Source: Colletotrichum lupini (taxonomy: Eukaryota; Ascomycota; Sordariomycetes; Glomerellales; Glomerellaceae). Taken from it: a DNA stretch of 64,000 nt. Under the pieces are notes generated by a model. The model worked only from the letters and a program-made list of their open reading frames with translations, did not search any database and was not told the origin of the DNA. Made by a program: the position numbers and the translations under genes. This document shows positions 13,650 to 25,694 of the stretch, in pieces. The stretch's first letter is position 1. Each line of letters begins with the position of its first letter. The stretch lies in assembly GCF_023278565.1 (NCBI RefSeq), contig NC_064676.1, positions 1,984,001 to 2,048,000 on the forward strand, written 5' to 3'.

Positions 13650-15379
13650 ACGTCGCCTATTCTTTTATTATTATTATTTTATATTTAGGTATTAAACTAA
13701 TCTATTTAAATATCTTATTAGTTATTAATAAGATATAGTTATATTTTTTTTTAAAGTTAGTAGTTTTAAAATAAAATTAATAATAATTATATAATAGGGA
13801 TATAATAACGGTATAATAGGTTATATACTACTATATAATTAGTATATTTTAAGTTTTATCATTAAGTACGTTAAGTAACCTTAAATTTAGCGCTTTAGAT
13901 TCTATATAAGTCGTAATATATAATATTTAAATAGTATTATAGCTATTTTATCGTAGCCTATATAGTTTCCTCCGTAAGCCGTTTTAAAAATATTAGCGTA
14001 GTATATTTAAAGGATATATAATCGGTTATATATACTATACGTTACTTTTTATAATAATCCTTTATATAAAAGAAATAGTAATTTAGCGCAGTTCTTTTTA
14101 AGTAGTATTATATTATTATAGATTATCTTAATAATAGATTTAAAAACTAGGTCTATGTCGTAGCCCTATTAGATTTTTTTTTTAAAACTCGGTACTATTT
14201 TAAGAAAAATTATACTAATACTATCTTACGTTACTAGTAGTATAATATTATTTTCTAATTACTAGTTATTAGTTATATATATTAGTAGTAAACTAATTTA
14301 TATAGTATGGGTATTATTAGTTAGGAAAACTAATTGTGCCTATATCTATATTACCTAATCGTTTAGTACGTTATTTAATAAAATATCTAAGCCGCTATTT
14401 ATTAAATTTAGCTCGTTATATCCCGAGTCGGCTAGTAGTTTAAATAGCGCGTCTAGTATAATATATTCTTTACTTAGCTTATATATAACTTAAATATTAA
14501 ATTAGCTAGCGTACTCTATTACTCTAATTAGTTTTTTATTATTAGTACTATTCGCCGTAATATTAGCGATATTTAATTATCGTTATAGGCTTATAATAGC
14601 AAAATAATTAGTAATAATTATCGTAGTAAGTTTTAATATAGAGATCTAGTAGTTATATTTTTTTAAAACTTAGACAAAACTTAGTATTTCTATTTCTATT
14701 AGCTAATATCTTTTTTTAGGCTCGGATAGGGTTTATAATAAGTATAATACTAGTTAAATAGTACCCTTTAATAGTAGTTTAGTTAGCTTCCCTTTATTAT
14801 TTATAATTATTTATAGTACTTCTAGCTTAATATAATAAGTTATAGTATTAATACCTATTACTATTATATTAAAATTAATAAATAGTAGTCGTATTAGATT
14901 ATAATAGTATAGTTTAATATTATTTAGTAAGTTACTACGTACTTTTTCGAACGCATATCGTTCTTTATTAATAATTATAATTAGAACTAATTTTATTTAT
15001 TATTTGCGCCCGGGATCCTTATTAGTAATTTGTTTACTATTTTTAGTCTTTTATTATAATAAATCCGTCTTTAGTTACTCTAGTAGTTTTATAATAAATA
15101 TATATCCCGGGACGTTATTATAGAGATACCTTGCGAGGTTAATAAATATTTCGAAGTTACGGAGGGTCGTTAGATATTTAAGTTATTTAAGAATATTTAA
15201 CTTTTTTATTATAATAAATAAGCCGAAAGCGTCGACGTGTTATTTAAAAACGGTAGTACTTGGAAATCTTATAAAGGTCTTTAATAGGTTAATATTAATA
15301 TTTTTTTATTATAATAAATAAAAGACGGCGTCGAGGTTAGTAATATGCTCCTCTAATATATTAGATCTAATAATAGTAT
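13650..15379 (-). mobile_element. Old Ty3/gypsy element, RT C-half, RNase H and integrase N-half
   Basis: Minus strand from 15379 down. The frame opens with the RT segment after YxDD (I-I-R-S-N-I-L-E-E-H, then L-D-A-V-F and H-V-D-A-F-G-L). Next comes an RNase H region ending in a K-L-S-K-E-Y-I-I-L-D-A-L block (expected K-P-G-K...P-D-A-L-S). The integrase zinc region and core start follow (Y-A-N-I-F-K-T-A-Y-G-G-N-Y-I-G-Y-D, then I-I-I-N-F-I-L-K-L), ending at K-E-stop-A-T where copy B is inserted. Order and spacing fit one pol gene. Three palindromic tracts tttattataataaa occur near 15053, 15207 and 15308. Confidence 0.87.
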
Positions 15380-15602
15380 TATTACGGTAGTGGGCATTAG
15401 GGCCCTATAAGCCCTATAGCTTAGCCTTAGGCTACGAGGCTAAGCTCTTAGTAATTACGTAACGAGCTAGACCGCTAGGCCTAAAGGGCTAGCCCGCTAG
15501 CTTTTACTTATTATTCTATTTTTTCCCTCTTTATATTAAGTTTTTAGTTAATTAAGTTAATATAATAGCGTTCTAACCTACCTTAAGTTCCCTTTTATAA
15601 TA
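15380..15602 (+). repeat. LTR of copy C (5')
   Basis: 223 bp, beginning tattacggtagtgggc and ending ttttataata. It matches the other family LTRs. Confidence 0.92.
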
Positions 15603-18600
15603 CTACTTAACGTTACTTAATTAACTATTCTCTAAAAACGGAATAATAATATCTTAATTAATTAATTATTAACTACCCCTATTAAAAAAGCGTATAAAAA
15701 AGCTAAGTAATAGTTAATTAAATTAATTATATATAAGTAATATAATTAATACACCCTAAATATATACCCCTTTTACTAAACGTAATAATTAAAGGATATA
15801 GCTAAGGAGGCTAAGTCTCCCTTCGTACTAACGGTTTTTAATAAAGTCGCCGCTTTTATAAGTTTTAATAGAGCGTTATAAGCCCTAATAAAGGCGCTAA
15901 GCTCTTAATTATTAACCCTAAAGTTATACTATTTAACTAGTTAATAGAGCGCTTCTTACTTTTTATTACTTAGGCCGATTACTTAGCGTACTTTAATAAC
16001 GTAGCTAATTAGCTTACTTTGCTTATTTATATTTATAACAATATCTTTTTTAAAAAGAATACTAAGTAGTATATTAACCTCGACCTTATTTAAGAGCTAT
16101 ATTTTAAAAACAACGGGAAGACCTTACTTAAGTAGATCGAATAGTAGCTAAAGATATATATTACTTAGTACTAATTAAAATAGGTCCTAGCTTTTATTAT
16201 TAGTTAATTAAATAATAATACTTAGTACTTATATATAATAACTTATAAAAACCTCGACTTTATATATATTACTACTATAGAGCTCCGTATTATAAAAAAA
16301 GCCCTTACCCGAGCCTATATTAATAACGTAGCTATAACTAAAAAACTAAAGTAATTAGAGAACGGCTCTTAGACTAGCTCTATTTAGGATATTACTACCC
16401 TTAGCGCGCTAAAGTAGTAGCTAATATATTTAAAAACGTAAAATAGCCGTAAGACTACTTTAGCCTCGTCCTATCCTATTACTTATAGCTCTTAAAAAAT
16501 ACTTAACGTACTTATTTTTATAAGTAATAATACTAGCCTTAAGTTTAACTATTAGCTTTAGTATATTACGAAGCGCTTAGAGAATACTAATTATAATACG
16601 AATAAGTACTATTTAGAGTATATTATTAATAAAATTAGAGGTAGCGCTACGGAATTTATATACTTAATACTAATTTTTAATAAGATTATTATAGCTAAGT
16701 AGCTATTTTACGAGCTTAAGTCAGCTTATACTAACCTAATTATTATAAATAACGCTAGTTATAAGCTAGACATACTTACGATTATATTTAAAAACGTTTA
16801 CTAAAAGCGCTCTATATTCGCTAAGCTCGCGCGTATTAATAAGTTTTTAAAGTTTTAATAAAAGCGCCGTTTTTATAATAAACTACTTATATATTTTCGT
16901 AACTAAGTTATATTAAAGTATTTAAATAATACGGCTACTTTTTAAAAATATATTAAGTACGTTACTTAGTTAACTAACGCGATATAGCCCCTTTTTATAG
17001 AGGACCGCCTAGTTAAGGCTTTTAACTAGACTCGCTAGACCTTAGGTAAAAGTAATAAAAGTAATAGAAGTAATAGAAATAATAAAGGTACTAGGGGTAC
17101 TAAATAAGACTAAGGTCGTACCTCTACCCACAAGACGATCCCTAAAGCCCTATATTAAAAACTTAAGGATAGTAGCGCTTATTTTATTTATAATAATACC
17201 GGATATATTTTTAAGGACTATTTTAAAAAGCCGAAGACTATTATAATTATTATTAATATTATTACGGGCCTTATTAAAATAGAATTAGGTTTAGAAAACT
17301 AAAACCCTTAGTAAAAATAAACTCTTAATTAAGGGATACGTATAAAAAAGATAAAAGATTAGTAATTAATTTAATAAACTTATAGGATCTTATAGGGGGC
17401 TAGCCCTTTAACATAGAGCTTATATTAGTATTTAATAAATATAGAATTCGCCTAAGAGCCTTACTTAATACGGGAGCTAATAAGTACGGATTTATAAATA
17501 ACTACGTAACCCCTTTATTATAATAGTTCTGCGCGGCCCTATTTTATAAATTACTATACCTAATCCCTATTACTAAGTTTAATAAAGAGCGATTAAATAA
17601 TATTAGTATAGTATAGACCGCTAATTTATATATTAATTAATAAGTCTTTTTAAAAGCACCCCTCTTTTAGCTTAATACGGGCTATTACGACCTAATCCTA
17701 GGGCAAAAGTAGTTCGAATATTACGGGGTAAACTTTAATATTTGCTATTAATAACTAATATAGCCTAAGGACCTACCGCTATAAAAAATACCCTTTACTA
17801 TTATTAGGGATATCGAGGACCTATATACCCCAGAAGTTATTAATATATAATACTAAATCGATACTAATTATTAATAGGACCTATTTAAGATAGATATAAC
17901 CCGTTATAACTAAAAGCTCTAATAGTAGTAGGTAAAGGGTATATTAATTAAGATATTATTATACTTATTAAAAACGACGGCTTACTAAATATAATAATTA
18001 AATAAGGTTAAGAATATAAAGAAGATAGAACGCGCCCTTAACGGCACTAATATCGCCCTTATAAAAAGGGCTAGGTAATAGAAACTATACTTAGTAGTAG
18101 TATAAATAGATATTACTTTTATTAACGCTCTTAATTTCGAAAAGAACTTAAGGTAGAACGACGTCGAAATAGGCTTTATATTACTTTATAAGCTTAACTA
18201 TATTATAGAGAATAAGAAGGAGGAGGTAGACCCCTTATATAATAATAACTAGGTTATTTATAACTTTATAATAGCGAACTTATTAAAATATCTATAGCTT
18301 TAAACCGACGTTTTTAATAAGGCGGCTAGTAATATATTAGTACTTTATAGGCTATATAACTATAAAATCGAGCTCTTAAATAGTAATAAAGAGAAGCTAA
18401 CTTATTACCTTTTATATAAATAGTTAGTACCGGAGCTAGAGGCTATAAGAGCCTATTTACTAAAGTATTTATAAAAAGGATTTATTAAGCTAAGTAATAC
18501 TCTTTTTATATTACCGACGCTATTTATAAAAAAGTATAATAGTAGTCTACGCTTTTATATTAACTTCCGTAAGCTTAATAAAGTTATAAAAAAAGACCGC

Positions 18601-21476
18601 TACTTATTACTACTTATTAACGAGACCCTTATGTAGCTAAGTAGGGTAAAAGTATTTATTAAACTAGATATTAAGTAGGCTTTTTACTATATTTACCTTA
18701 ACCTAGCTTTTAAGGACTTAATAATATTTAAAACCTACTACGGGGTATATAAGTATAAAGTAATACCCTTCGGGCTCTATAACGGGCCTATTATATATTA
18801 ATAATATATAAACGAAATATTAATAGAGTACCTAGACGACTTTTATATAGTATATATAAATAATATTTTATTTTTCTTAAACAACCCCCTCTAGTACTAG
18901 GAGCACGTTATTAAAGTGCTAGACTACTTATAGAAAGTAAGCTTATAAGTAAATATTAAGAAGTACGAATTTAGCGTTATTTTTATAAAATACCTAGGCT
19001 TCGTAGTTTTTATAAAAAGTATATAGCTTAATAAAGAGAAAGTCTTTATAATTAGAGATTAAAAGCTACTTATATTACTTAAGGGTATTTAGTCTTTTTT
19101 TAAGTTTTATAACTTTTATAAGAGATTTATAAAGGACTATAGCTACTTAGCTAGGCCCCTTACGAAGCTAATAAATAAAGGAGTTCTTTTTAACTTTAAT
19201 ACTAACTACGAGACGGCTTTTAAAGCTATAAAGCTAGCGCTAATATTAATACTTATCTTTTACTACTTTAGGCTAGAGCTACTAACGTAGTTAGAAACTA
19301 ACGCCTTTAACTTAATATACGCTAGAGCGCTATTATAATAATAAAAAGATAATAGGTTATAATACTTAGTAGCCTTTTATTTAAAAACGATAAGTAGTAT
19401 AGAGCTTAATTATATTATTTATAATAAGGAAATACTAATAATAATACTATACTTAGAAAAATAGTACGCAGAGCTTATAAGCTATAAGTATAAGTTCGAC
19501 GTTATTATAAATTATTAACTATTATTATTTTTTATAACTAAGCGCTTACTTAACCTATAATAAGCCCGCTAGGCTAGTATACTAATAGACTTTAATTTTT
19601 AAATTTATTACTACCTAGGGAAAGAGAACGTACTAGCTAATACCCTCTTATAAAAAACGGAGAATATCCGTACTTAGTAAGTACTAAAAGAGGCTAATAG
19701 GACTTAAGTTCTCTTATTACTAGGACTATTATCCCCTAATATTATAATAGAGCTATAAGTATTATTAAGTATTATAATTAGTTAATTATAGCTTATAATT
19801 AGCTCGCTCTTATTAAAAAACGAGCTCTAGGGGTACTTATTAATAAAGAAGATTTTAAAGCTTAATAAAGACCTTATTATAGCGTCCCTTGCGCTAATAT
19901 AAGCACTAATAACCAAAGGATACGAGCGCTAATTTATTTAAAATAATAAATTATTAATAATAAATAAGAAGCTCGTAGTACTTAAAAAAAAGAACTTTTA
20001 TACTATAATTATTTACAAGGTCTATAAGTAAAAGCTCTTTACTTATTTAGGGCGTAATAAAGTTATAAAAATAATTAAATAATAATACTATTAGCCGGGC
20101 CTAACGGCAGATACTTATTAATACGTACGGAACTATTATACTTATTACTAATTATAAAAGCCGCATAATAAGCCCCTAGGGGAGCTAAGGCTATTTTTAA
20201 TACCCGACTACCCGTAATAATATATTTTTATTAACTTTATAATTATCTTTATTAACTAAAAAGGATTTAATAATATTTAAATAGTAATAGACTACTTAAA
20301 TAAGAGGGCAATATTTATTCTTTATTATAAAACTACTATAATAAAAAATATAAGCCAGATATTTTACGAATAGATACTACCTATCTTTAGCTTATTAAAA
20401 ACTATTATATTAGACCGAGGCCCCTAATTTATCTCTAACTTCTAAGGGGAGCTTTATAAGATTTATAGGGTTAAGTTATAATTATTAATAACTAACTACC
20501 CCTAAATAAATAGCTAAATAGAGGTACTAAACTAGTATATCTTATAGTAGTTAAGATTACTAGTTAACCGGTACTAAAATAACTAAAGTAATATACTACC
20601 CGTAGTTAATTTTATTTATACTACCTAGTTTAGTAAGACTATAGGGTTATTATTATACGAAGTAAAATTCGGTCGTTAGCCACGGCTCTCCTTTAACTAG
20701 TCTAAGTAAACCTACTAATTTAGTTTTATAAAAGAGAAGCTAAACCGTACCGACGCGTAGTATATAACCTAGGGAATATATAAGGCTTAGGAGACTACTA
20801 GGGGTAATATAAAAGTTATTTAAATACGATATAAGAGGTATACTAACTGCTACTAGCGCCCGGACGACCTAAAGCTAGGGGACTAGGTCTTTATTAATAC
20901 CTCGTACTAAAAGTCTACTAATATAAATAAATTATAATAACTATAAGCCGGGCTATAGCCTATTATTAGTACTAAATAAGGGGGTATATAAATTATAGGA
21001 CTATTAGTAAGTAGCTAAGTATACCCAGTTTTTTATTTAAATAAGCTAAAAAAGGCTATTAATAACTTACTACTTAGGTAGAACTAAGACCCGCTATTAC
21101 CGATTATTAATAATAATAATAAACCGGAGTACGAGGTTTTAGAAGTTATTAAATTATACTTATATAAAGGAAAACTATAATACTAAGTAAATTAAAAAGG
21201 ATATAATACGGACTTAACTTAGTATAATATAAAGAGTTTTAAGTATATACTAGCGGTGCTCTAGGCGTTTTATTACTAATACTTAATTATTAAGGGCCCG
21301 CTATAAAACGTAAATATATAAATAAAAGCCGCTATAGTTAATAATTTATTATTACCGAGGGATAACGATAATACGATAATAGTAATTACGGCTATAGATT
21401 TACTAAAATAAAAAGTAATTTAAAGGTTTATTTTTAATACTATAGATAGCGCCCTCTAGTATAGAGGGGGGGGTAA

Positions 21477-21699
21477 TATTACGGTAATAAGTATTAGGGC
21501 CCTATAGGCCCTATAGCTTAGCCTTAAGCTACGAGGCTAAGCTCTTAGTAATTACGTAACGAGCTAGACCGCTAGGCCTAAAGGGCTAGCCCGCTAGCTT
21601 TTACTTATTATTCTATTTTTTCTTTTTTTACGTTAAGTCTTTAGTTAATTGGGTTAATATAGTAGCGTTCCGACCTACCTCGAGTTCCCTTTTATAATA
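21477..21699 (+). repeat. LTR of copy C (3')
   Basis: 223 bp, preceded by the g-rich purine tract at about 21463-21476. Confidence 0.92.
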
Positions 21700-24600
21700 A
21701 TATTGTTATAATATAATTAGGCTAAGACGTTTATAAAAAGGGCGTCTATTTATCGTTAAATATAGGCGTTTAAGTTTTTATAACCTATTATAGTATAGTT
21801 AAAAATATACTATCCGTTAAGTATAATAATTATAAAAGCGTTACGAGATTTGGGGTATACTTATTATTAATAGTAAAACGAACTTACGTTTATAATTATA
21901 ATATAGCGCTTATCTTTAATAATATTAAAGATATTATCTTACGATTATATTAAGTAGCTATTTAGGAGTACGATTTTATTCAGTTTATAAATATTAATAA
22001 TTATATAGCCTTTTTATTTTCTATTAATTTTATACTATATTATAAAAACTAAGAATAAAAACGGTATTAAGTTTATAATACGATATAATCGTCCTTAGTT
22101 AATAAGTATATTTAGTTATTTTTAAATAACTTCCTTTTTATTAACTCTTAAATAGTAAATCTTCCTCGTCTTAAGGACCTCCTTTTCTTAGCCTAGTTCA
22201 AGGGTAATTCGTATTTATTAGTTTTTAAGAATATTAATAAAGCCGGTATTTTTAAAAACGTCTTAGAAATAGTTTAATAGGGGTATAAAGTAGTCTACTT
22301 TATTAGCTCCGTTATATATCGTAATTCTGGTTATATATTTCTTTATTTAGTTTATTAACTAGACCTTTATTAACTTAGAAATTATAATTTTATTTAGCTT
22401 ATTATCTATACTACCGAAATTAGTTACTATACTTACTTAGTTATTATTAACTTATTAATAATAAGTATTTTTAATAATTAAATTAAGGGAGCCGACCTTA
22501 GCTTTTATAGGGATTATAATAAGTTTATTAGTATTATTAATAATTATAATATAATATATATTCTCGTTAGTTAATAATACGTAGGATACGAACTTATTAT
22601 ATAGTACTAGCTTAAATAGTAAGTTTTTATTAATTATTACGGAATATAAAACTAAGAGTAGGGAAGATATATATAGTAGTATAATTATTATCGTAGCCGA
22701 TTAGATCGTAGCTTTAATAAGTAGTTGATATTTAGTATTATAAAACGCCGGGACGTTAATATTATATAATTAAATAATAATAGTAGAGGTAGTAAAGTCG
22801 ATTTTAAATTTTTTTAGTTTTATAATATCGGTACTAATTAATATATTTATTTATAAGCTATTAATTAGCGATATTTCTTATATAAAGTATGCTAAGGATA
22901 GTATGCTATTATTTATAATAGTACCTTTAATATAAAATAAAAAGACTATATAGTCTTATATTTAGTATATATCTATTCCAATACCTCTAATAGTTAGAGA
23001 AACGGCGCGTTATTTAATTTTTAAAAATAAAAAATTAGTTATAATTTATTATTACTTAGTAATTGATTAACTATAGCCTATATTAATATAAACCTCTTTT
23101 TTAATATCGTTATTAAAAGAAGTTATAAGTTGTAGTTATATAATAATAGATATTTTTATTCCGAATCCTATTTTAATATTTAGCTTAGAATCCGTAATAA
23201 AAGTAATAATAAGTAATTTAGCTTTATTAATAGCTAGAGTATTTATTATTAACAAAGTAATTACCGTGTCGTCCTTTATTATTAATATAATATTATTAAG
23301 TACGCTTTTCCTTAATCCTTATCGTTTAGTAACTAAAGAATCCTAAAAAAAGCGTTAGCCGTTAGTATTTATAGTCTATATTAAAAACTTATATTATATG
23401 CGTTACGGAGATATTAAAATAGTTTATTATTTAAAGCGAATTACTTATTATATTTTTTATAATCGTATATACTTAAAGAGCTAATAATAAAAAATACTAC
23501 GTCCCTAATTATAAGTACTAGATTATAGTTTAGAGGTCCGTAGTCTGTATTATTAAAATTATTATTTATATTTAGTTCTTTTAGTTAGTCGTTACTATAA
23601 TACGCCTACTTTAAATTCTAGTCCTCGTTTTATTTTAATAGCTCTTCGTCCTATTTTTTTAATACGTAGGCTTATATATATATATAACGTAATTAGTTAT
23701 AATTAGAACGGTTTAAATAGTAGTTATTATATTATTAATATAGTTTATTAAGGTTATTACTAGGATTATAAGTATACTTATTAAATTATAATAGCGCTAT
23801 AGAACTTCTTATTTAGAGAGGTTAGTATGGCTAAGACTAAGTACTTTATTATATTTATTACGTAATATTAGTTATTTAGCTATTAGCCTATATCGTAAGT
23901 TAATTATTTAACTAATTACCTCTTTAGAAATTACTATTTTTATATAAATTATTATACTAAGTAAGTAGCTTATAGTTATTTAGATAATTAAAGTCGTTAT
24001 ATTAATTATAATTAGACTACTTATTAAACTATTAGTAATTATAGTTTAGTTAGTAATTATTAAACTCCGGTTTTTGCGATAAATAGAGAGTATTTTAATA
24101 TTCTCTTTTTTATAAAGCTAACCTTAGTTCGGGGACTAAGTCGTTATTATATAAAGAGCTCGTTATTATTTATTATATTTAGTAATTATTTTATATAGAA
24201 TATTTATCCTTAGTTATGCGAATTAAAATACTCTCTCTATTATCGAGGTAGTTTAAGAACTAAGCTAGGGTTATTATTATCGTTAGCTTTTTTATTTATA
24301 CTTAGATTTTACTATCGAGAGCTTTAAAAATAACTCTAAGTTATACTTAAACGTTATTAATCTCTATATTTTATACGTTACGAATTATTATTTATATAAA
24401 TAATCTAATTATATATTCGTTAACGAGGTCCTTAATTATAAGTTTTTATATGTATAATATATTAAGGGCTTCGGAGGAATTTTATTTAAACCGCTTTTAT
24501 AAAGTTTTAGTAATAACTTATATTTTATAGTTAAATAGAGCTAGTTATTTTAGTTATATAAGCTTAGTAGTATATTATACTAACGCTATGCTTAGTAAGT

Positions 24601-25471
24601 AAAATAACTATACCTCCCTAACGGCTACGTTACCTCTAGTTATTACGAAATACTAGAGCTTATTATAAAAAATATAGACGTTAATATAAGTAGTAAACTT
24701 AGTACTAGAGGTAATACTATATTTTAAATTATTATAACTAATTAAATTAAAATATTTAATCTCCTTTAGCTTTAGGGGTATAAACTAATTATTATTAAGT
24801 CTAGGAGTTAATTATTAGCTATTGTCGTTATTATTATTTATATTATTTATAGTTAAGGCTACTATTTTAGTAATTTGGGTAATTATATTAATAAAGAGAT
24901 TATTAATCGGGTTATTATTACTTATAGGCTAGTTATTATTATTTATATTACTATTTACTATTTTAGGAAGCTTTATTAACTCGTCGTAGTTATTAAGTAG
25001 AGAAGGGTATAAGTAGTAGTTATTTAGGTTAATAATAAGACTTTTTAAATCGAAGTAGTTACTTAGGTTAGTAATACGTATTATTATTAATACCGAAGGT
25101 ATAATAAGTAACGACTATAATTAAATAAGAGTCGTTAAATAAGTATTATTAAATAACGTTAGTTAATAATTAAACTTTATAATATAGATTTATTAGATTA
25201 CTATATTAACTCCTTATACCGATTTTAAAAATTCAATAGGGTAGTCTAATTTAACTTTACTAGCGTAAGTATTAATAATTTAGTTAGCTTATTATAATAC
25301 TTACGTTACGTAACGTTAGTTAGTATCTATAATTCTTATTACATAGGGGTAGTTCGTGTTATTAATATAAAAACGTAGTAATTATTTAGCTTTTAGCTTA
25401 GTTATTATTAGTTATATTTTTATAGGGGTAGAGTAAGGATTGTTTAGTAAATTAAATCTTAATTATAATAA
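21700..25471 (-). mobile_element. Old Ty3/gypsy element, 5' part: gag-like region, C2H2 finger, protease-like domain, RT N-half
   Basis: Minus strand. At 23396-23461 a decayed finger has the exact C-x2-C-x12-H-x4-H spacing, with every ligand now Tyr (RIP turns Cys and His codons into Tyr). Near 22990-22700 a protease-like domain reads R-G-I-G...N-I-L-I-S-T-D-I. Below 22350 an RT N-half follows (R-K-I-Y...G-R-L-Y-R-I-I-N, then Y-K-L-N-K-I-V-L, then I-I-G-Y-K-N-L-N-A-Y-I), stopping at Y-Y-N-N at 21702-21713, where copy C is inserted. I recognise this order from fungal gypsy elements with a finger-bearing gag. I could not place the element's 5' LTR: 24.6-25.47 kb is RIP-decayed, with no clear motif. 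Confidence 0.83.
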
Positions 25472-25694
25472 TATTACGAAAGGGAACTCGAGGTAGGTCG
25501 GAACGCTACTATATTAACCTAATTAACTAAAGACTTAACGTAAAGAGGAAAAAAATAGAATAGTAAGCAGAAGCTAGTAAGCTAGCCCTTTGGGCCTAGC
25601 GGTCTAGCTCGTTACGTAATTATTAAGAGCTTAGCCTCGTAGCCTAAAGCTAAGCTATAGGGCCTATAGGGCCCTAGTACTTACTATTATAATA
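25472..25694 (-). repeat. LTR of copy D (element 3' side)
   Basis: 223 bp, RIP-decayed. The purine tract (minus strand) lies directly to its right at about 25695-25710. Confidence 0.92.

Larger units (their letters stand above)
15380..21699 (+). mobile_element. Ty3/gypsy chromovirus LTR retrotransposon, copy C (RIP-dead)
   Basis: Complete element of 6,320 bp, plus strand, with LTRs 15380-15602 and 21477-21699. Flanking 4-mers are GTAT (15376-15379) and ATAT (21700-21703), an imperfect duplication consistent with one later change. Its sequence tracks copy B throughout but with more C/G to T/A changes. The RT motif is Y-I-N-N at 18853-18864, with both catalytic Asp codons converted. The purine tract before the 3' LTR is kept. 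It is inserted inside the RT catalytic motif of the older element. Confidence 0.92.
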
